This document shows, in pieces, positions 1 through 9,618 of a stretch of DNA of 64,000 nt. The position numbers and the translations under genes were made by a program. Each line of letters begins with the position of its first letter. The stretch's first letter is position 1. The DNA comes from Muribaculaceae bacterium (GTDB lineage: Bacteria > Bacteroidota > Bacteroidia > Bacteroidales > Muribaculaceae). The stretch lies in assembly GCA_017557425.1 (NCBI GenBank), contig JAFYYU010000015.1, positions 186,001 to 250,000 of the forward strand. Direction: 5' to 3'. The notes below the pieces were generated by a model that saw only the letters and a program-made list of their open reading frames with translations, did not search any database and was not told the origin of the DNA.

Positions 1-1
1 G

Positions 2-547
2 TGGGCGTTCGACAACAAGAAAGACATGGTATCGCCCATCTTCAGCGACAACAACAACGTGATGGTTGCCGTTGCTGTCGACGATATCTATGAGGACGGT
101 TACCTGCCCTACAACTTCAGCCAGGGCAAGGAGATGCTGACCAACCGCGTTCGCAACAGCAAGAAGGGTGATGCTCTGATGAAGCAGTACCAGGGCAAGG
201 CTAAGGACCTGAACGGCTATGCTGCAGCCATGGGCGCCCAGATTGACACCGTCAACATCGTGTTTGCCGCCAACAGCGATCCCAAGCTGGGTAGCGAGCC
301 TGGCCTGATCGGCCGCATGGCTGCCGCCAAGCAGGGTGAGCTGCAGGGTCCCTGGAAGGGCGAAAACGCAGTGTTTGTTTACCAAGTTGTTAAGCAGGAG
401 AAGTCCAACTACAACCCCAGCAAGGAAGAGTTGGATAACCGCTACGCACAGAGCCGCGGTAACCAGGTGCTCGCCAACGCGCGCAACATCTACAACATCC
501 TGTCCAAGGCAACCAAGGTGAAGAAACGCCTCATTGATTTCTATTGA
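2..547 (+). CDS. Peptidylprolyl isomerase (PpiD/SurA-like), C-terminal part
   Basis: The open frame enters from the left edge, so only the last 181 or so residues are seen and the true start lies outside the window. The visible part includes NNNVMVAVAVDDIYEDGYLPY followed by a charged helical stretch and an Asn/Lys-rich tail ending KVKKRLIDFY. This looks like the C-terminal region of the large Bacteroidales periplasmic folding catalysts that have an N-terminal membrane anchor and parvulin (PpiC) domains. The parvulin domain itself is not in view, so the assignment rests on resemblance of the tail and is moderate. A strong terminator follows directly, making this the last gene of its unit. Confidence 0.6.
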   Translation, partial: WAFDNKKDMVSPIFSDNNNVMVAVAVDDIYEDGYLPYNFSQGKEMLTNRVRNSKKGDALMKQYQGKAKDLNGYAAAMGAQIDTVNIVFAANSDPKLGSEPGLIGRMAAAKQGELQGPWKGENAVFVYQVVKQEKSNYNPSKEELDNRYAQSRGNQVLANARNIYNILSKATKVKKRLIDFY

Positions 548-570
548 TCCCAATAGACACAACACATCAT

Positions 571-607
571 CAAGTCCCGCCGGTATTCTGCTGGCGGGAC
601 TTGTTTT
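571..607 (+). terminator. Rho-independent terminator after the PPIase gene
   Basis: A perfect 11-bp stem (CAAGTCCCGCC pairing with GGCGGGACTTG) is separated by an 11-nt loop and followed by a run of T. Confidence 0.9.
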
Positions 608-663
608 TGGACCGAAAAATGCATTTTTATCGCCAAGAGGCCTCCTATCTCAAAAAAATAGCC

Positions 664-671
664 TAACTTTG
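664..671 (+). promoter_or_regulatory. Bacteroidota -7 element for sufE
   Basis: TAACTTTG lies 33 bp before the sufE start and matches the TAnnTTTG -7 box used by the primary sigma factor of Bacteroidota. Confidence 0.65.
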
Positions 672-703
672 GAGGTTAAACTAAAAATGACCTTTTTTTT
701 GAC

Positions 704-1138
704 ATGTCAACAGTTAACGAGCGGCAAGACGAAATCATTGAGGAATTTGAGGGTCTGGACGACTGGATGGACCGCTATGCCGTCATCATCGACATGGGCA
801 ACGCCATGCCTGCGCTTGACGAGCAATACAAGACGGCCGACAATCTGATTGACGGCTGCCAGAGCCGTGTGTGGCTTCAGGCCGACTGCATAGACGGCAA
901 GATGCATCTACAGGCCGACAGCGATGCCATCATCGTCAAGGGCATCATTTCGATGCTCGTGCGAGTGCTTGACGGCGCCACGCCCCAGGAGGTGCTCGAC
1001 ACCGACCTCTACTTCATCGAGCACATCGGGCTGCGCGATCACCTCTCCCCCACCCGCAGCAACGGCCTGCTGGCGATGATCAAGCAGATAAGGGCCTATG
1101 CCATCGCCTATCAGGCACGCGAGCACTCAGGCTGTTGA
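704..1138 (+). CDS. sufE: SufE family cysteine-desulfurase sulfur acceptor
   Basis: A 144-residue protein of usual SufE length. SufE takes persulfide sulfur from the cysteine desulfurase SufS and hands it to the SufBCD scaffold for Fe-S cluster assembly in the cytosol. The acceptor cysteine is Cys52 in the loop DGCQSRVWL, the signature of the family, and the N-terminus carries the typical ERQDEIIEEFEGLDDWMDRY helix. It stands alone between the upstream terminator and the transporter gene; other suf genes are not adjacent. The start at 704 follows a TAACTTTG promoter at a suitable distance. Confidence 0.93.
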   Translation: MSTVNERQDEIIEEFEGLDDWMDRYAVIIDMGNAMPALDEQYKTADNLIDGCQSRVWLQADCIDGKMHLQADSDAIIVKGIISMLVRVLDGATPQEVLDTDLYFIEHIGLRDHLSPTRSNGLLAMIKQIRAYAIAYQAREHSGC

Positions 1139-1186
1139 AACGATAATAACACATTATTAATATATTAACCAAAACCAAACAAAATT

Positions 1187-2773
1187 ATGTTTAAAAACCA
1201 TCCTAAGGGGTTAATCCCCGCCGCGTTGAGCAACATGGGCGAGCGCTTTGGCTACTACATCATGAACGCCGTGCTGCTGTTGTTCCTGTGCTCCAAGTTT
1301 GGCCTTGACGAGGGCACATCAGGCGCCATCTACAGCGTCTTTTATGCCGGTATCTACGTGTTGAGCCTGGTCGGCGGTTTCATTGCCGACCGCACCCAGA
1401 ATTACAAGGGCACCATCCAGTGGGGTCTTGTGATCATGGCCATCGGCTACGTGCTGTTAGCCATTCCCGTGATGCACACGGCCGGCAACCACATGTGGCT
1501 GCTCGTGTTCACTTGCGTGGCCCTGTTCCTGATTGCCTTCGGTAACGGTCTGTTCAAGGGTAACCTGCAGGCCATCGTGGGTCAGATGTATGACAACATG
1601 GAGGCCGACGCTATCGCCGCAGGCAAGTCGGATGAAGAGATCAAGGCAATCAAGGACCGCCGCGACTCGGGTTTCCAGATTTTCTATGTGTTCATCAACA
1701 TCGGTGGTCTGATTGCCCCCTTCGTTGCCCCGTTGCTGCGTCAGTGGTGGCTGGGTCTCAAGGGCATGGTCTATGATGCAGGTCTTCCCGCATTGTGCCA
1801 CCAGTACCTGAACGATGCCACGAGCATGGCAGGCGAGCAGATGACCAACCTCACCGCCCTGATGGAGAAAGCCAACCAGGGAGGTCTTGACCTGAGCAAC
1901 ATGTCCGATGCTTGCAGCAGTTACCTCAAAGTTTTCAACGAGGGTGTTCACTACAGCTTCATCGCTTCGGTTATCGCCATGTTCATCTCGTTGGCAATCT
2001 TCGTTGCCTTCAAGAGAATCTTCCCGACTCCCGCCAAGAAAGAGGCTGCCGCTGTCGAGGAATACACTGCCGAGGAGAAGCGTGCCATGGCCAAGGAAAT
2101 CAAGCAGCGCATGGCAGCGTTGTTCGCTGTGCTGGGCGTCTGCGTCTTCTTCTGGCTCTCGTTCCACCAGAACGGTCAGTCGCTGTCGGTATTCGCTCGT
2201 GACTACGTCATCACCGACAAAATCGCTCCCGAGATCTGGCAAGCCGTGAACCCGTTCTTCGTGATTGTGCTCACGCCGATTATCATGGCCATCTTTGCCG
2301 CTCTGGCAAGGAAAGGCAAAGCCATTTCCACCCCGCGCAAGATTGTCATCGGTATGTTTATCACCGGTTTGGCCTACCTGTTCCTGGTGCTGCTGAGCAT
2401 GAGCTACGACTATCCTAACGGTGAGACCTTCCGTGCACTGGGCATTGACCAGCAGGCAGCCATGAAGTCACAGTGGTGGGTACTCATCGCCACCTACTTC
2501 TTCCTGACCGTTGCCGAACTGTTCATTTCACCTCTGGGCCTGTCGTTCGTTTCCAAGATTGCTCCCAAGCACCTGCAGGGTATCTGCCAGGGCTTGTGGC
2601 TGGGTGCTACCGCACTGGGCAACCTGTTCATATGGATTGGCCCGGTTATGCTCAACAAGATGCCCAAGCTGTGGATGTGCTGGGCAGTGTTCCTGGTTAT
2701 CTGCCTCGTCGCCATGGGCGTCATGTGGGGTATGGTCAACTGGTTGGAACGCGTTACCGGCGAGAAAGAGTAA
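1187..2773 (+). CDS. POT/PTR family proton-dependent oligopeptide transporter
   Basis: A 528-residue polytopic inner-membrane protein of the major facilitator superfamily, POT branch, which imports di- and tripeptides with protons. The N-terminus holds the POT signature NMGERFGYYIM, residues 16-26, equivalent to the conserved ExxERFxYY motif, and hydrophobic segments fill the rest. A long charged loop around residues 285-310 (AKKEAAAVEEYTAEEKRAM) lies between the two helix bundles. It is followed by a paralogue in the same orientation and, after a terminator, by pepT, so the locus combines peptide import with cytosolic tripeptide cleavage. Exact substrate cannot be read from sequence. Confidence 0.92.
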   Translation: MFKNHPKGLIPAALSNMGERFGYYIMNAVLLLFLCSKFGLDEGTSGAIYSVFYAGIYVLSLVGGFIADRTQNYKGTIQWGLVIMAIGYVLLAIPVMHTAGNHMWLLVFTCVALFLIAFGNGLFKGNLQAIVGQMYDNMEADAIAAGKSDEEIKAIKDRRDSGFQIFYVFINIGGLIAPFVAPLLRQWWLGLKGMVYDAGLPALCHQYLNDATSMAGEQMTNLTALMEKANQGGLDLSNMSDACSSYLKVFNEGVHYSFIASVIAMFISLAIFVAFKRIFPTPAKKEAAAVEEYTAEEKRAMAKEIKQRMAALFAVLGVCVFFWLSFHQNGQSLSVFARDYVITDKIAPEIWQAVNPFFVIVLTPIIMAIFAALARKGKAISTPRKIVIGMFITGLAYLFLVLLSMSYDYPNGETFRALGIDQQAAMKSQWWVLIATYFFLTVAELFISPLGLSFVSKIAPKHLQGICQGLWLGATALGNLFIWIGPVMLNKMPKLWMCWAVFLVICLVAMGVMWGMVNWLERVTGEKE

Positions 2774-2808
2774 TTGCCGCAAGACACACTGCAACAATAT
2801 GAACTACA

Positions 2809-2853
2809 AGAGAATCTAGGGAGTCTAGGATATCTAGATTTTCTAGATTCTCT
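2809..2853 (+). repeat. CTAG-rich inverted repeat between the two POT genes
   Basis: AGAGAATCTAG at 2809-2819 is matched by its exact reverse complement at 2843-2853, and the 23-bp interior holds more TCTAG units. It could fold into a hairpin between the transporter cistrons. No T-run follows, so it is not a standard terminator. Confidence 0.6.
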
Positions 2854-2870
2854 AAATAAAGAAGACTATT

Positions 2871-4406
2871 ATGTTTGAGAACCAACCTAAAGGACTTTTC
2901 GCGTTGGCGCTGGCCAACACAGGCGAACGCTTCGGCTACTACACGATGATAGCCGTGTTCGCGCTGTTTTTGAGGTCGAACTTCGGTTTCGACCCCAAGT
3001 GGGCAGGTGAAATCTATGGCGATTTCTTGATGCTCGTGTACTTCCTCCCGATTGTGGGCGGTTACCTTGCCGACAAGTTCGGCTATGGCAAGATGGTCAC
3101 TATCGGCATTATTATCATGTTCCTGGGATATCTGTTGCTGTCGGTGCCTCTGGGCGGGCAGACCGTCGCTATCGTGGCGATGCTGGCAGCCCTGCTGCTC
3201 ATCAGCTTGGGAACAGGCCTATTCAAGGGCAACCTCCAGGTAATGGTGGGCAACCTGTATGATGACACGCGCTACGCCAAGCAGCGCGATGCCGGTTTCT
3301 CGCTGTTCTACATGGCCATTAACATCGGCGCGTTGTTCGCTCCGACAGCCGCCGTCAAGATTACCGAGTACGCCCAGACGCATCTAGGCTACACCGCTCC
3401 TGGCGAGGCCTATCACTTCGCCTTCATGGTTGCGTGTGCGTCGCTGGTGCTCTCAATAGCCATCTACTACTTGACGCGCAGCACCTTCCGCCACACCGAA
3501 GGCAGTAAAAAAGATGTCGCCAAGGCTGCTGAAACCGTTCAGGAGCCCGAGTTGAGCAAGGAGGAAACCAAGGCACGCATCATTGCCCTGCTGCTCGTAT
3601 TTGCTGTGGTCATCTTCTTCTGGATGGCATTCCACCAGAACGGCCTGTCGCTGACCTATTTTGCCGATGAGTTCACCGCCAAGACCGCATCGGGTGTGCA
3701 TACCATGCCCTTTGATGTAATCAACCTGGTAATGATTATCCTTATCGTCTATGCCGGCTTCTCGCTGTTCCAAAGCAAAACCGGCAAGGGCAAAGGCATC
3801 TCGGCCGCTATCATCCTCGCATGCCTTGCGGTGCTGGGTTACAAGTACACCCGCGCCACTGGCACCGTCGACATTTCGGCACCCATTTTCCAGCAGTTCA
3901 ACCCGTTCTATGTCGTGGCATTGACGCCCGTTTCGATGGCTATCTTCACCTATCTGGCCAACAAGGGCAAAGAGCCATCGGCGCCCCGAAAGATTGCCTA
4001 TGGTATGCTCGTGGCAGGTGCAGCGTTCTTCATTATGCTGTTCGCCTCCCAAGGTCTGAACACGCCTAACGAGCAAGCCGCATTGGCCGAAAGCGGCCAG
4101 CTTGGCGCGCTCGTTTCACCCTACTGGTTGATTTCGACCTATCTGGTGCTGACCTTCGGTGAGCTGTTGCTCTCGCCGATGGGCATCTCGTTCGTCAGCA
4201 AGGTAGCACCTCCCAAGTACAAGGGTCTGATGATGGGCGGCTGGTTCGGCGCCACCGCCATCGGCAATAAGCTGGTAAGCGTGGGCGGTTACCTGTGGGG
4301 CGACCTGCCCCTGTGGGCGGTATGGACCGTGTTCATCGCTGTCTGCCTCGCCGCGGCTATCTTCATGTTCGCCATGATGAAGCGCCTGGAGAAGGTAGCC
4401 AAGTAA
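2871..4406 (+). CDS. Second POT/PTR family oligopeptide transporter
   Basis: A 511-residue paralogue of the preceding transporter; both begin MF(K/E)N(H/Q)PKGL and carry the same signature (here NTGERFGYYTM, residues 16-26). Multiple hydrophobic helices, the SFVSKVAPPKYKGLMMGGW stretch near the C-terminus and a cytoplasmic charged loop (GSKKDVAKAAETVQEPELSK) fit the POT fold. It sits 97 bp after the first copy, so the two may be co-transcribed despite the hairpin between them. A terminator closes the unit. The pair probably arose by tandem duplication and may differ in peptide preference. Confidence 0.92.
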   Translation: MFENQPKGLFALALANTGERFGYYTMIAVFALFLRSNFGFDPKWAGEIYGDFLMLVYFLPIVGGYLADKFGYGKMVTIGIIIMFLGYLLLSVPLGGQTVAIVAMLAALLLISLGTGLFKGNLQVMVGNLYDDTRYAKQRDAGFSLFYMAINIGALFAPTAAVKITEYAQTHLGYTAPGEAYHFAFMVACASLVLSIAIYYLTRSTFRHTEGSKKDVAKAAETVQEPELSKEETKARIIALLLVFAVVIFFWMAFHQNGLSLTYFADEFTAKTASGVHTMPFDVINLVMIILIVYAGFSLFQSKTGKGKGISAAIILACLAVLGYKYTRATGTVDISAPIFQQFNPFYVVALTPVSMAIFTYLANKGKEPSAPRKIAYGMLVAGAAFFIMLFASQGLNTPNEQAALAESGQLGALVSPYWLISTYLVLTFGELLLSPMGISFVSKVAPPKYKGLMMGGWFGATAIGNKLVSVGGYLWGDLPLWAVWTVFIAVCLAAAIFMFAMMKRLEKVAK

Positions 4407-4448
4407 CTACTACCCTAACTGCGAGGCGCTGCCTCGCAATACCCCGAC

Positions 4449-4496
4449 AAAAAGCCATGCAAATCCACAAAATTGTGGATTTTGTATGGCTTTTTT
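4449..4496 (+). terminator. Terminator after the POT pair
   Basis: A long stem pairs AAAAAGCCAT and AAATCCACAA with TTGTGGATTT and ATGGCTTTTT and ends in a T-run; A/T tracts on both sides suggest it can act in both directions. Confidence 0.9.
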
Positions 4497-4508
4497 AGGT
4501 ATTCTTGC

Positions 4509-4516
4509 TAACTTTG
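4509..4516 (+). promoter_or_regulatory. -7 element for pepT
   Basis: TAACTTTG, 42 bp upstream of the pepT start and directly after the terminator, fits the TAnnTTTG promoter box. Confidence 0.65.
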
Positions 4517-4557
4517 TGAGTTGAAAAGAAATTAACCATTAACAACAGGATATCACT

Positions 4558-5778
4558 ATGACAAAATTAGTTGACAGATTTTTGAAGTATGTGAAGTTCG
4601 ACACCCAGAGTGACGAGCTCACCAACCTGACGCCGTCCACGCCTGGCCAAATGGTATTTGCCAAGGAATTGGAGAGGGAATTGCGTTCCATGGGCTTGAG
4701 TGACATCTCGCTCGATGAAAACGGTTATCTGTTTGCCACCCTGCCCGCCAACACCGACAAGCCCGTGCCCACCATCGGCTTCATTGCCCACATGGACACC
4801 GCGCCCGACATGAGCGGCCATGACGTGAAACCCCGCATCGTGAAATATGAGGGAGCGCCCATCGTGCTGAGCGAGGAGCCCAACATCGTGCTTGACCCGC
4901 AACAGTTCCCCGAGATGAACGATTATCTGGGCCAGGAATTCATCGTGACCAGCGGCGACACCCTGCTCGGCGCCGACGACAAAGCCGGTATCGCCGAGAT
5001 CCTGAGTGCCGTAGAGTGGCTGCAAGAGCATCCTGAGGTGAAGCACGGCAATATCCGCGTGGGATTCAACCCTGACGAGGAAATCGGCCTCGGTGCCCAC
5101 CACTTTGATGTAGAGAAGTTCGGTTGCGACTGGGCTTACACTATGGACGGCGGTGCCGTGGGCGAACTGGAGTATGAGAACTTCAATGCCGCCAGTGCCA
5201 AGATCACCTTCAAGGGCTTGAACGTCCATCCCGGTGCTGCCAAGCACAAGATGCTGAACTCGATGCGCGTCGCCTTGCAGTTTGCCACCATGCTGCCACG
5301 TTGGGAGACCCCCGAACACACCGAGGGATATGAAGGTTTTTATCACCTCATCAGCATGCAGGGAGGTGTCGAGGAGACCACGCTGAGCTACATCATCCGC
5401 GACCATGACCGCGACCGCTTCGAGAGCCGCAAGCGCGAGATTGAGCACCTGTGCCGCAAGATCAACTGCGAGTTCCCCGACTGCGCTTCCTGCGAAATCA
5501 AGGACCAATACTACAACATGCGCGAGAAGATTGAGCCTGTGATGAACATCATCGACGTGGCCAAGCAGGCCATGGAGAACGCCGGTGTCACACCCAAGGT
5601 ACAGCCCATACGTGGCGGCACCGACGGAGCCCAGCTGTCGTTTAAGAACCTGCCCTGCCCCAACATCTTCGCTGGCGGCATGAACATGCACGGACGCTTC
5701 GAGTACGTGCCCATTCCCTCGATGGAAAAGGCCATGATGACCATCATCGAGATCTGCAAGCTCGTTGCCGAAAAGTAA
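4558..5778 (+). CDS. pepT: Peptidase T (tripeptide aminopeptidase)
   Basis: A 406-residue M20B metallopeptidase that removes the N-terminal residue from tripeptides in the cytosol. The family's zinc and catalytic motifs are visible in order: [11 protein letters not shown] (metal His and Asp), GADDKAG (bridging Asp), NPDEEIG (catalytic Glu pair) and a late metal His in [20 protein letters not shown]. Length matches PepT. It has its own promoter and lies next to two peptide importers, which supports a local peptide-nutrition role. Downstream is the promoter of a tRNA gene. Confidence 0.96.
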   Translation: MTKLVDRFLKYVKFDTQSDELTNLTPSTPGQMVFAKELERELRSMGLSDISLDENGYLFATLPANTDKPVPTIGFIAHMDTAPDMSGHDVKPRIVKYEGAPIVLSEEPNIVLDPQQFPEMNDYLGQEFIVTSGDTLLGADDKAGIAEILSAVEWLQEHPEVKHGNIRVGFNPDEEIGLGAHHFDVEKFGCDWAYTMDGGAVGELEYENFNAASAKITFKGLNVHPGAAKHKMLNSMRVALQFATMLPRWETPEHTEGYEGFYHLISMQGGVEETTLSYIIRDHDRDRFESRKREIEHLCRKINCEFPDCASCEIKDQYYNMREKIEPVMNIIDVAKQAMENAGVTPKVQPIRGGTDGAQLSFKNLPCPNIFAGGMNMHGRFEYVPIPSMEKAMMTIIEICKLVAEK

Positions 5779-5817
5779 AAATCGGACGAATTATTTGGCG
5801 GGTATAGAAATTTGCTA

Positions 5818-5825
5818 TACCTTTG
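5818..5825 (+). promoter_or_regulatory. -7 element for tRNA-Lys
   Basis: TACCTTTG ends 15 bp before the mature tRNA, the expected spacing for a short tRNA leader. Confidence 0.7.
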
Positions 5826-5840
5826 CACCGCTTTTTGGGA

Positions 5841-5913
5841 GATTCGCTAGCTCAGCAGGTAGAGCACATCCCTTTTAAGGATGGGGTCGTGGGTTCGAGC
5901 CCCACGCGAATCA
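5841..5913 (+). tRNA. tRNA-Lys (anticodon TTT)
   Basis: The cloverleaf can be drawn fully: acceptor GATTCGC/GCGAATC, D arm GCTC...GAGC, anticodon arm CATCC-CTTTTAA-GGATG with anticodon TTT, and T arm GTGGG-TTCGAGC-CCCAC. The CCA end is not encoded. The discriminator base is A. Confidence 0.97.
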
Positions 5914-5922
5914 CTCATCAGG

Positions 5923-5950
5923 AACGCAGTCCAACAGGGCTGCGTTTTTG
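5923..5950 (+). terminator. Terminator after tRNA-Lys
   Basis: AACGCAG pairs with CTGCGTT and is followed by a T-rich tail, 10 bp after the tRNA. Confidence 0.8.
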
Positions 5951-6047
5951 TTTTGTCCCCTTTCCAGTACATGAAAAAACAGGCGCCGGCAGTGCGAGAC
6001 TTGTCGGAGCCTGTAGAGCTTATAATCCTCACTACGAGGAGCTGTTA

Positions 6048-7775
6048 TCAGTTTCTCAAGATGATGTCAATAACCGCATTCACGTCGGCGATATTGACCT
6101 CGTAGTCATCATTCACATAGGCGCGACCATGGAATTCACTAGCTTCAACATAGCCCAAAATCACATCAATCAAGCAGTTCACGTCGGCGATATTGACCTC
6201 ACCGTCTTTATTGACATCTCCTTCGATGCGGGGGATAAAGACGAACTCATCGAGGTAGGCCATGCGGCGACGGATCCAATCCTCGACATAATCCATTTCG
6301 GCGCTCAGGTCAAGTGTTTTGCCCGCAAGGTCTGAGTCACCGCTCCAGCGGGCTTCTTCGCGAGCAGCAGCACCCGACATCTCCAGTTCGTTGATGGCCG
6401 TGCGGAAACGGTCCACGAGGCTGTCGGTATTGAGGTAGGTCTCGCGCAGCTCGCGATAACGAGCCAGCAACTGATTATAGTACCATTTAACCTCAAACAT
6501 GTCGGCCATAGGCACGTGGCTGATCCAACCTGAGGGATAACGCTCGGGGCTTACCATGTCAGGCAGATTCACACCAGGTGCATAATTCTGGCCAAGAGAG
6601 ATGTCCAAATCCCAGGGAGTCATGGTAATGCGGGTGTTCTTGCGGAAGTCTTGCACTGAATAGTAAATGTTGATACACTCGTTGTCGAGAGCCTGCAGTG
6701 AGACGAGGAAGATGTAATAGTCCTGCAAGACGGGCAGGTCAAAGTAATATCCCATGCTGTCGCGTCTCGCAAAGTTAGTGTCAGCACCGTTAGCGAACCA
6801 TACCGCATTATACAATGAGCCCCAATGATAAGCATAGATTTCGCTATAATCAGGGTACTTGATGACAAAACCGTCCCAAGTCGTAACACCCAAAGCTTTC
6901 TTTGGGTTACTCATGTTCACGGTTGTGGTCCAAGTATCTGCCTTCCACAGCACACCATGAATGAGATGCCTGTTTGGCGAGGTAGTCTCATAGCGTTCAA
7001 GTTTCAACTGCTTGCGGTCAATAGGCTCACACATGTCATAGATACCCACATATGCGCCATTGAGCAGCACCTCAACCATGTGTCCGCGCGAGCCATTGCG
7101 CACGTTGGCAACAGAGTCGGCATACCAAGGCTTGCGGGCCATGTCGAGCCACAAGTCAGCGTTGATACGGTTGCGGATGCGCAGGAAGTCAACCTGTCCG
7201 GCGTCAAGAATCCAGCTATTATCGTGACGCAAGCCGAAGAAACGGTGGTTATCCTTTGTTGTATCCTCCTCATGAAGGAACTTAATGTGGTAGTTGCGCT
7301 TGTTGCGACCATTTTGATTGGTTGCACCGCCACGCCACTTAACCTTGGCAAACATGGGCTCTGCATAAGCTGAGTCCGGCTCACTCACCGTGACAGAGCC
7401 ATAAGAATAATTATAGCCAAAGTTTCCTGTGAGTTCCACAACGGGGAGCCATGTGAAGGTGATATTGCCAGTGTAAAGGCTGTCGCCCATCATGGCTTCC
7501 ACGGCATACAGCTTTCCTCCCTCAATGCCGGTAAACACAAAGGAGTCGCCGCTCTGGACTGCCGTGCTGTCAATCATCAAGCCGCTAATAGCGTCATCGT
7601 AGGTCACTGTCGCTTCAAAGTCACTACCGAAGAGTGATTGCGGAACGCTGCACAGCCAGACGTGGTTGAGCGTATCCAGCGGAGCACGGTGGCCGCCAAT
7701 GTTAAAGGTCTGTCCCCAAGAGGCCATAGCAGTCAACAAGATTGCCAGGGCCGAAAGAAACTGTTTGTTCTTCAT
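6048..7775 (-). CDS. Exported CotH-kinase-like protein with dockerin-like C-terminal repeats
   Basis: About 575 residues when started at the ATG of MKNKQFLSAL; the preceding in-frame ATG at 7808 gives a less typical signal peptide. Residues 1-22 form a signal peptide ending near SWGQ. The middle holds CotH-family motifs: NYHIKFLHEED, FFGLRHDNSWILDA, DFLRIRNRI, NGAYVGIYDMCEPIDRKQLKL and MTPWDLDISLGQNY; CotH proteins are atypical protein or spore-coat kinases. The C-terminus has two calcium-loop dockerin-type repeats, GDVNKDGEVNIADVN and VNDDYEVNIADVNAVID, a common tail on secreted Bacteroidales proteins. It probably acts at the cell surface. Substrate is unknown. A TATCTTTG promoter lies upstream. 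Confidence 0.82.
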   Translation of the reverse strand: MKNKQFLSALAILLTAMASWGQTFNIGGHRAPLDTLNHVWLCSVPQSLFGSDFEATVTYDDAISGLMIDSTAVQSGDSFVFTGIEGGKLYAVEAMMGDSLYTGNITFTWLPVVELTGNFGYNYSYGSVTVSEPDSAYAEPMFAKVKWRGGATNQNGRNKRNYHIKFLHEEDTTKDNHRFFGLRHDNSWILDAGQVDFLRIRNRINADLWLDMARKPWYADSVANVRNGSRGHMVEVLLNGAYVGIYDMCEPIDRKQLKLERYETTSPNRHLIHGVLWKADTWTTTVNMSNPKKALGVTTWDGFVIKYPDYSEIYAYHWGSLYNAVWFANGADTNFARRDSMGYYFDLPVLQDYYIFLVSLQALDNECINIYYSVQDFRKNTRITMTPWDLDISLGQNYAPGVNLPDMVSPERYPSGWISHVPMADMFEVKWYYNQLLARYRELRETYLNTDSLVDRFRTAINELEMSGAAAREEARWSGDSDLAGKTLDLSAEMDYVEDWIRRRMAYLDEFVFIPRIEGDVNKDGEVNIADVNCLIDVILGYVEASEFHGRAYVNDDYEVNIADVNAVIDIILRN

Positions 7776-7824
7776 TTTCTTTAAAAACGTCCTTAAAATG
7801 ATAGTCATTGTTCAAATTTCGCCG

Positions 7825-7832
7825 CAAAGATA
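7825..7832 (-). promoter_or_regulatory. -7 element for the CotH gene
   Basis: On the minus strand this reads TATCTTTGC. It lies about 50 bp before the MKNKQ start and only 16 bp before the more distal ATG, which favours the internal start. Confidence 0.65.
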
Positions 7833-8011
7833 GTAAAAAAGTTGATGAGGGAACCAAAATAATTGAAATGATGTGCTCAAGACACGACAACATTAACATT
7901 TACAGGCGTTTTTACCACCATTTTTAATGGCGCAAAGACCTCTTCAGCCATGTACCAAAAAAAAATCCACAGATTTTTCTTTTTTTTGTTTCACATCCGC
8001 TGAAAAACGAG

Positions 8012-8019
8012 TAACTTTG
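8012..8019 (+). promoter_or_regulatory. -7 element for nnr
   Basis: TAACTTTG followed by C, 40 bp before the ATG, preceded by a run of T and A. Confidence 0.65.
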
Positions 8020-8059
8020 CTCTCTCTTATCACTCATCTTTTGAAATCTCTCGATAGCA

Positions 8060-9580
8060 ATGAAAATATTCACCAATGATGGACTGCGTCGCATTGGCGA
8101 CCGTACCGTGGAAAAAGAAGACATATCGATGCTTGACCTGATAGAGAGAGCAGCATCGGCGGTGTCCTATGAACTCATATCACGTTGGAGGACCTCCAAA
8201 CGTTTCGTCTTTTTTGCAGGCCCCGGAGATAACGGAGCCGACGCGCTGGCTGTGGCCCGTATGATGTATGAACAAGGCTACCATCCCGAAGTTTATCTCT
8301 TTAACATCAAGTCCGCCCAGCTGTCCCCGTGCTGTCTGGCCAACCGTGACCGCCTGTTGCAAGTTGCCGGCGAAAACATCGATTTTATCGAAGTCATCCA
8401 AAACTTTTCCCCGCCCGAACTTGATGAGAACGACGTTGTCGTTGATGGCTTGTTCGGCAACGGACTGCGCACACCGCTCAAGGGTGGTTACACCGCATTG
8501 GTGCAGTACATCAACAGCAGCGGAGCCTATGTCGTGTCCATCGATGTCCCGTCGGGCATGTTTGGCGAGTGGAACGTCGGTAACGACCGCCGCAACATCA
8601 TCAAGGCCAACCTGACGCTGACTTACCAGAGTAAGCGCTTAGCCTTCTATTTCGCCGAGAATGCCGAATTTGTAGGCGAATGCAAGGTTTTGGATATCGA
8701 GTTGGACAGCGAGAGCATTGCCCGCACGCCGACCGACTTCTACCTCATCGAGCGTGAAGACGTGCATGAGGTGATGCGTCCGCGCAACCCCTTCATCAAC
8801 AAGTATGACAACGGCACGCTGTTACTCATCGCCGGCAGCTACGGCATGATGGGTGCCGCCGTGCTTGCAGCCCGAGGAGCACTGCGTGCAGGAGCCGGAC
8901 TGGTGACGGTGCATGCGCCGCGGTGTGGCTACCAGGTCTTGCAGACCGCGGTCCCCGAAGCCCTTTTTGAGCCAGACCGCAACGAGCTGATGACTGAGTC
9001 AATCGACCTGCGCCACACCTATAGCGTAGTGGCTTTGGGTCCTGGCATGGGCGTCCATGACGAGACGCTGGAAGCGGTGCACCACTTCATCATGAACTTC
9101 AAGCGCCCGTGTCTGATTGATGCCGATGCGCTCAACTGCATTGCCCACCGCCCCATGCTTCTCAAGAGCATCCCGACCCGTTCCATCATCACGCCTCACG
9201 CAATAGAGTTTGACCGCCTCTTTGGCGAACACAACACCGATGAGGAACGCCTGAAAAAGGCCATCGACGTCTCCAGGCTCTACAACATCACGATCGTGCT
9301 GAAAGGCCATTATACCATGACTGTGCGCCCCGACAGCAAAGTGTATGTCAACAGCAGCGGCAATCCAGGTATGGCCACACCAGGCAGCGGCGACGTGCTG
9401 ACAGGTGTCATCGCCTCACTCATCGCCCAGAACTATCCCGCCGACTGGTCTGTCGTGCTGGGTGTGTATCTGCACGGCCTGGCCGGCGACCTTGCCGCAC
9501 AGGAGCACGGCACCTATGGCATGATTGCCAGCGACATCGTTGAGAATCTGGGCAAGGCAATCATCGAAGTGATGAAGTAA
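8060..9580 (+). CDS. nnr: Bifunctional NAD(P)HX epimerase / ADP-dependent NAD(P)HX dehydratase
   Basis: A 506-residue fusion that repairs hydrated NADH and NADPH. The N-terminal half (about 1-215) is the YjeF_N epimerase, with FFAGPGDNGADALAVARMM and VVDGLFGNGLRTPL binding the cofactor. The C-terminal half (about 225-500) is the ribokinase-like dehydratase, with LIAGSYGMMGAAVLAARGALRAG, ALGPGMG, DADALN and the nucleotide-binding NPGMATPGSGDVLTG loop. Both halves look intact, the common bacterial arrangement. It is transcribed alone, ending in a terminator shared with the convergent tRNA-Leu. Confidence 0.95.
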   Translation: MKIFTNDGLRRIGDRTVEKEDISMLDLIERAASAVSYELISRWRTSKRFVFFAGPGDNGADALAVARMMYEQGYHPEVYLFNIKSAQLSPCCLANRDRLLQVAGENIDFIEVIQNFSPPELDENDVVVDGLFGNGLRTPLKGGYTALVQYINSSGAYVVSIDVPSGMFGEWNVGNDRRNIIKANLTLTYQSKRLAFYFAENAEFVGECKVLDIELDSESIARTPTDFYLIEREDVHEVMRPRNPFINKYDNGTLLLIAGSYGMMGAAVLAARGALRAGAGLVTVHAPRCGYQVLQTAVPEALFEPDRNELMTESIDLRHTYSVVALGPGMGVHDETLEAVHHFIMNFKRPCLIDADALNCIAHRPMLLKSIPTRSIITPHAIEFDRLFGEHNTDEERLKKAIDVSRLYNITIVLKGHYTMTVRPDSKVYVNSSGNPGMATPGSGDVLTGVIASLIAQNYPADWSVVLGVYLHGLAGDLAAQEHGTYGMIASDIVENLGKAIIEVMK

Positions 9581-9618
9581 CCCCCAACGGTATAAGGCCC
9601 ACTTCAGGAACAAAAAAA

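Noticed and set aside
4567-5691. 374-residue minus-strand frame opposite pepT
   Set aside because: Shadow of a well-supported M20B peptidase; no motifs.
5823-6335. 170-residue plus-strand frame over tRNA-Lys
   Set aside because: It includes the tRNA and its terminator and is antisense to the dockerin end of the CotH gene.
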